Origin: UBA9642 sp964545585
Lineage (GTDB): Archaea; Nanobdellota; Nanobdellia; Woesearchaeales; UBA9642
NCBI GenBank assembly: GCA_964545585.1
Contig: CAZJFT010000041.1
Coordinates: 1-8,595, forward strand
Length of the DNA: 8,595 nt
Direction: 5' to 3'
Both the position numbers and the translations under genes were made by a program. Below the pieces are notes generated by a model. The model saw nothing but the letters and a program-made list of their open reading frames with translations, ran no database searches and was not told the DNA's origin. The stretch's first letter is position 1. The number at the start of each line of letters is the position of its first letter. Positions 6,101 to 8,595 of the stretch are shown here, one piece after another.

Positions 6101-8595
6101 GTCCTGTCCCTCTAATCTCAAACCAGTAATCCTGACACCAGGACCATAAGTATACATAAAGCCCCTTCCGTAAGCTTCAGGCCCATATGACTGATCATGA
6201 TTATATATTAAAGCTCCTTTGGAGAAACTCCTGCCTCTATCTGACGCTATTGTCACATTAGCAGGTATAGCTATGCCCCAAACGCCAGTGAGATTCAACT
6301 CGACATTTCCTGGTATGTAAACAATGTCTCCGGGCTGTATCACTTGTTCATAATAGTCGTCAAAGCGGAACAAATCAATGAATTCCTGCCTTGTCGTTAT
6401 TATGTAATCAGCATCTTCAGGGTTTACGATTCTGTCGTATCCATAATATCCGCCTATAGGATTCCCTGTAGGATTGGATTCTGCACCGATAAATCCTGTA
6501 TTGACAGGAGTCGAAGACCAAGTCAAAGGCTTTGCTTGAGAATACAATAACGATCGATTGCTAGTAGTGTTCTGCACACCAGAAACATATTCGAACGCTC
6601 CAACATCATAAGCTGCACCCTGAGGTCTTGTCACACCAGCATAATCATCATTAACTAAAGCAACAGTAGTGCCCTCATTGACTCCTGATGAAGTATTAAG
6701 AAGTGCATAATCTGCAGGATTGATCGACGGGAAAGATGTTCCTACAAACTTCATCGCTGTGGTGCTCGTGAAGTATTCGCTATGCGCATCCTGTCCAAAA
6801 TTGCTTCTCCATTGAGACCAACTATATGCGGTTGCACCACCAACATCATTATTAAGACAATACCAATTATAAAGGAATGTATCGGCTGAAGTAGTATATT
6901 GATTATAGTCAAAATTCATTGTATGAGCAGTAGTTACAGTGCCAAGTCCTAACATATGACCCTGACCTCCAGGATTATAAAATATATTATTCTTAAAAAT
7001 CAGAGAATTACTATTATCAATCATACTACCATAATAATTTGGATTTACAATATAAAAGAGATTATTGTATATCTCTGCATTAAAATTATAGCCAGTATAT
7101 GGTGCCTCGCCGCAATTCCCCATGCCAATCACTCTTCCGACCCCTTGACCACCATAGACCATGATGTTATTGTAAATCTGCCAATTCCCACCTATACCAC
7201 CAAGCTCCAATATAGTATTGGAAGTGGCTGTGGGTTCTGCATTGTAAAAGAAATTATGGTGAATCTTAGTAGTACCACCAGTAGCATCAGACTGCCAACC
7301 ATAACTTTGGATTACGTCCTTATGGGCGCCACTATTAGGATCAGAGTTCCTTACTAAGATTTTATTATAAGCAATCTCTAAATTACGTCCATTATTTCCT
7401 ATCCACATCCCATCAGGCTGAGCGCCTGACGGATTGGAAGTACCTGTATCAAATGTATTATGCAATATCTTAACACCATTATTTGAATCAAGACGAACAG
7501 CCTTAGATATCGGATTAAGAACAGTATTATATTGGAAAGTCACATTATTACCGCTAATAGCAACCACTTCAAAACCGCTGTCACCAGTAGAAGTAAAATT
7601 AAGATATTCTACTATTAAATAATCAGTATTGAACCATCCAGTCCTATAAGTGTTCGTGATGAATGTTGGCACACCATTATGCCCAGCATCAACCCCCCTA
7701 GTTATTTTTATAGGATTTGCAGCAGTCCCAGACCTAGTAGGATTCAACTGCATATTATAAGTCAAACCATTAGAACCGCCATCAATATAAACAACATCAC
7801 CAGGCTGGACCAGCGCCCAATTGAAGTTGGCCAATGAAACTTTATTAGCCCAACTATTACCACTAGCAGTACCAGAAGATGTCGTGGAAACATACCAATT
7901 ATTGCCAGTCGTGTTTGTCGTATTTGCAGGACCAAGCATACTAATATATACTGCATTCGATGTATTTGATGCATTCATGTTGTCATAAGCTTTCGCTGTT
8001 AATGAATAATTTCCAGGTGTTGCGTTCGTCCAAGTATAAGAATATGGGAACGTACTGTCAGTCCCTCGCAGAACATTGTTTGCATAGAACTCTACCCGAC
8101 TAATATTACCATCACTATCTGATGCAGTAGCATTAATGATTATATAACTAAGATATGCAAAATTAGTACCGTTTGCAGGACTGACTATCGAAGCCAACGG
8201 AGGAGTATTCGGTTGCGGATTCACAATAACTGTCAATTCATCATACGCAGTCAATACACTATCATTTGCAGTCAGTCTCAATATATATGTACCATTAGTA
8301 CTGAATGTGGCTGTGGTGTATACGCTTGTTGCACTGGTGAATGAAACATTTCCTGGCCCAGATTGTTTAGTCCATCTTGCAGTCGTTGCGCTAGGAGGAT
8401 TAGGCAATCCATCATCAGAGACACTGCCAGACAACGCTGCACTGCTAGGTAGAGTTATTGTCTGATCCATGCCTGCATTGACGGCAGGCGCAGTATTTGG
8501 AGCAACAACATTAACAGTTATTGCAGTCGAATTTGTCGTAGCATTCAAATTATCATATGCTCTTGCGTAAATACTGTATGTTCCTGCAGCAGCAT
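3179..8595 (-). CDS. Giant secreted multi-domain surface protein: Ig/PKD, two beta-helices, LamG pair, MopE-like tail (5' end beyond the window)
   Basis: The frame is open from the right edge to the TGA at 3181-3179, giving 1804 residues; the start and signal peptide lie outside. Domains, N to C, by nucleotide: end of an Ig-like repeat (8593-8505); a PKD/REJ-like domain (8497-8219; VNAGMDQTITLP ... GTYILRLTANDS); a Big_9-type Ig domain (8212-7934; VEFYANNVLRGTDS); an N/T-rich linker (7933-7898); right-handed beta-helix 1 (7897-6584), opening with VQPGDVVYI and closing with YDVGAFEY; a linker (6583-6329); beta-helix 2 (6328-5399), opening with IQPGDIVYI and carrying FDRHGG near 5629; a PKD domain (5371-5111; WDYGDLTPEDC, HAYSQPGRYLVTL); an unassigned beta-sandwich (5110-4547); LamG-like 1 (4546-3935); LamG-like 2 (3934-3302; WYHLVFTREG, VAIYDKALTPSEVEAKY); and a MopE-like metal-binding tail (3295-3182; DSDNDGYG, DCNDAN). 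Asn-X-Ser/Thr sequons are dense at the N-terminal end, as in glycosylated archaeal exoproteins. There is no C-terminal membrane helix or sorting motif. I infer an extracellular adhesin or glycan-binding protein. Beta-helix folds are also used by polysaccharide lyases, but no lyase active site is recognised. The frame and secreted multidomain nature are secure; the exact role is not. Confidence 0.93.
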   Translation of the reverse strand, partial: AAAGTYSIYARAYDNLNATTNSTAITVNVVAPNTAPAVNAGMDQTITLPSSAALSGSVSDDGLPNPPSATTARWTKQSGPGNVSFTSATSVYTTATFSTNGTYILRLTANDSVLTAYDELTVIVNPQPNTPPLASIVSPANGTNFAYLSYIIINATASDSDGNISRVEFYANNVLRGTDSTFPYSYTWTNATPGNYSLTAKAYDNMNASNTSNAVYISMLGPANTTNTTGNNWYVSTTSSGTASGNSWANKVSLANFNWALVQPGDVVYIDGGSNGLTYNMQLNPTRSGTAANPIKITRGVDAGHNGVPTFITNTYRTGWFNTDYLIVEYLNFTSTGDSGFEVVAISGNNVTFQYNTVLNPISKAVRLDSNNGVKILHNTFDTGTSNPSGAQPDGMWIGNNGRNLEIAYNKILVRNSDPNSGAHKDVIQSYGWQSDATGGTTKIHHNFFYNAEPTATSNTILELGGIGGNWQIYNNIMVYGGQGVGRVIGMGNCGEAPYTGYNFNAEIYNNLFYIVNPNYYGSMIDNSNSLIFKNNIFYNPGGQGHMLGLGTVTTAHTMNFDYNQYTTSADTFLYNWYCLNNDVGGATAYSWSQWRSNFGQDAHSEYFTSTTAMKFVGTSFPSINPADYALLNTSSGVNEGTTVALVNDDYAGVTRPQGAAYDVGAFEYVSGVQNTTSNRSLLYSQAKPLTWSSTPVNTGFIGAESNPTGNPIGGYYGYDRIVNPEDADYIITTRQEFIDLFRFDDYYEQVIQPGDIVYIPGNVELNLTGVWGIAIPANVTIASDRGRSFSKGALIYNHDQSYGPEAYGRGFMYTYGPGVRITGLRLEGQDKSTQAIRANTLFFADRTNASLGGDLVNDNYYFMGVSTGIGLRYAFSEIDNNEFSGWTTAIAVGEASPEYGGSEPMNGWGGAENTWIHHNYIHHNPHKGLGYGVSVGASNRPAEYTVSASVEGNLFDFNRHSVASTAERYSSYQASYNLILPESIAIPFDRHGGGGLAGTHTIIHHNTCRYPKLDAGCIGIGNPGYEPGISMAYNNWMYSTREETAIGSWEYPGEIEIFGNRYDPFPVNGVSLPKPVISVEKDNVNVAETITFSASQSTGGSYPLSYVCWDYGDLTPEDCGLVNTVKNHAYSQPGRYLVTLKAVDNKGVFSTATKYIVVKPSNPNAIVLSFWIRDSFNEHNTDDASGYFTKRVLVDNDVVWQRDVNADGYEWEHVVVDITNYVEDTSVIDFQIRSSQNYQRQNYPAYHPFEFFEVYIDDIYVFNADYPDENFGTWEVDSLRDYATSDLQGDIEGIGGNHFYSNGGETWWEGSVLHDDKSSGEYSYVIKSGYRENSIAGSTRGIKQTIKKMPVALVNIQSDASGTIRDYSGHLRTVNFAGSVDVNSNFVNDFYGYSKRLNGVDNYATVTGLNLSQNYVLDMNVFLPYQNRNETLMYASNGANYVHIYYSPTNRVVIRGNSFETSCNLPQLTHNGFNKVLVGRSCVGASCVLSCASNGVVNAFSNPSATFTLSGTSTVSFGGYSGSTTNMFGAIQNAKILNGSLSNSSFVNTSKSLLQGAWYFREGTNGVIQDASSYNKDIDIPSGLTFGVDGQRRFAQFSNNGPAIIIPRDSSLRVGNEFSIEFVTRFDLLDGFNLVSGQPYRVQIWEYISPGWPSDLRPYLYIEIPQNVGVGDSSYEGFNGVKTTEMLQENKWYHLVFTREGDYLNAYINGVLNRKVYVPGVTYDNSVISDLIMGYFEGDVSRVAIYDKALTPSEVEAKYSASALGCTDSDNDGYGVFPRSGIINGCRFDGFDCNDANAGTNVC

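Noticed and set aside
6956..7357. Plus-strand open frame of 133 codons opposite beta-helix 1
   Set aside because: It is rich in Ile/Thr from AT-rich DNA and mirrors Asn/Tyr-rich coils of the beta-helix on the other strand; no promoter or ribosome binding site is seen.
6584..7897. Calling beta-helix 1 a pectate lyase or another named enzyme
   Set aside because: The fold is suggested by Asn-rich coils and the YDVGAFEY ending, but no lyase catalytic residues can be recognised, so a specific activity would be a guess.
8546..8548. TTG as the start codon of the surface protein
   Set aside because: The frame stays open upstream to the window edge and encodes the end of another Ig-like repeat, so the TTG is an internal leucine.
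1..8595. tRNA, rRNA, CRISPR arrays, transposases or phage genes
   Set aside because: No cloverleaf-like segments, regularly spaced repeats, terminal inverted repeats or recombinase motifs were found on either strand by eye.

Overview
The window looks like a piece of an archaeal chromosome, most likely from a DPANN-type lineage such as Woesearchaeota or Pacearchaeota. Four things point that way. TATA-like boxes lie about 25-30 bases ahead of both divergent start codons. Neither start has a Shine-Dalgarno sequence. The leucyl-tRNA synthetase ends in an archaeal-style C-terminal extension. The secreted proteins carry motifs I associate with those genomes: a CGDGxCDExxC tail, PKD/LamG modules and a DxDxDGYG...DCND ending. 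The DNA is AT-rich, with frequent ATA and AGA/AGG codons. The lineage is inferred from sequence character; no marker gene in the window proves it.

Layout from left to right: (1) bases 1-411, minus strand, the N-terminal 137 codons of a small lipoprotein that runs off the left edge; (2) bases 412-484, a 73-base divergent promoter region with two AT-rich boxes, each placed to drive a leaderless transcript of one neighbour; (3) bases 485-3142, plus strand, a complete leucyl-tRNA synthetase gene (leuS); (4) bases 3143-3178, a 36-base convergent spacer made almost entirely of A-tracts, which read as T-tract terminators for the minus-strand gene; (5) bases 3179-8595, minus strand, the C-terminal 1804 residues of a giant secreted multi-domain protein whose start lies beyond the right edge.

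The three genes do not form an operon or an obvious pathway. leuS is a housekeeping translation gene flanked on both sides by genes for exported proteins. The giant protein contains Ig/PKD-like modules, two right-handed beta-helix domains, a second PKD, an unassigned beta-sandwich, two LamG-like domains and a MopE-like acidic metal-binding tail. That architecture suggests cell-surface adhesion or glycan binding, possibly glycan cleavage. No RNA gene, insertion sequence, CRISPR array or attachment site was seen.

The most interesting observations are the apparent mosaic structure of the LeuRS (bacterial-type catalytic and editing core joined to archaeal-type ends) and the paired beta-helix architecture of the giant surface protein.
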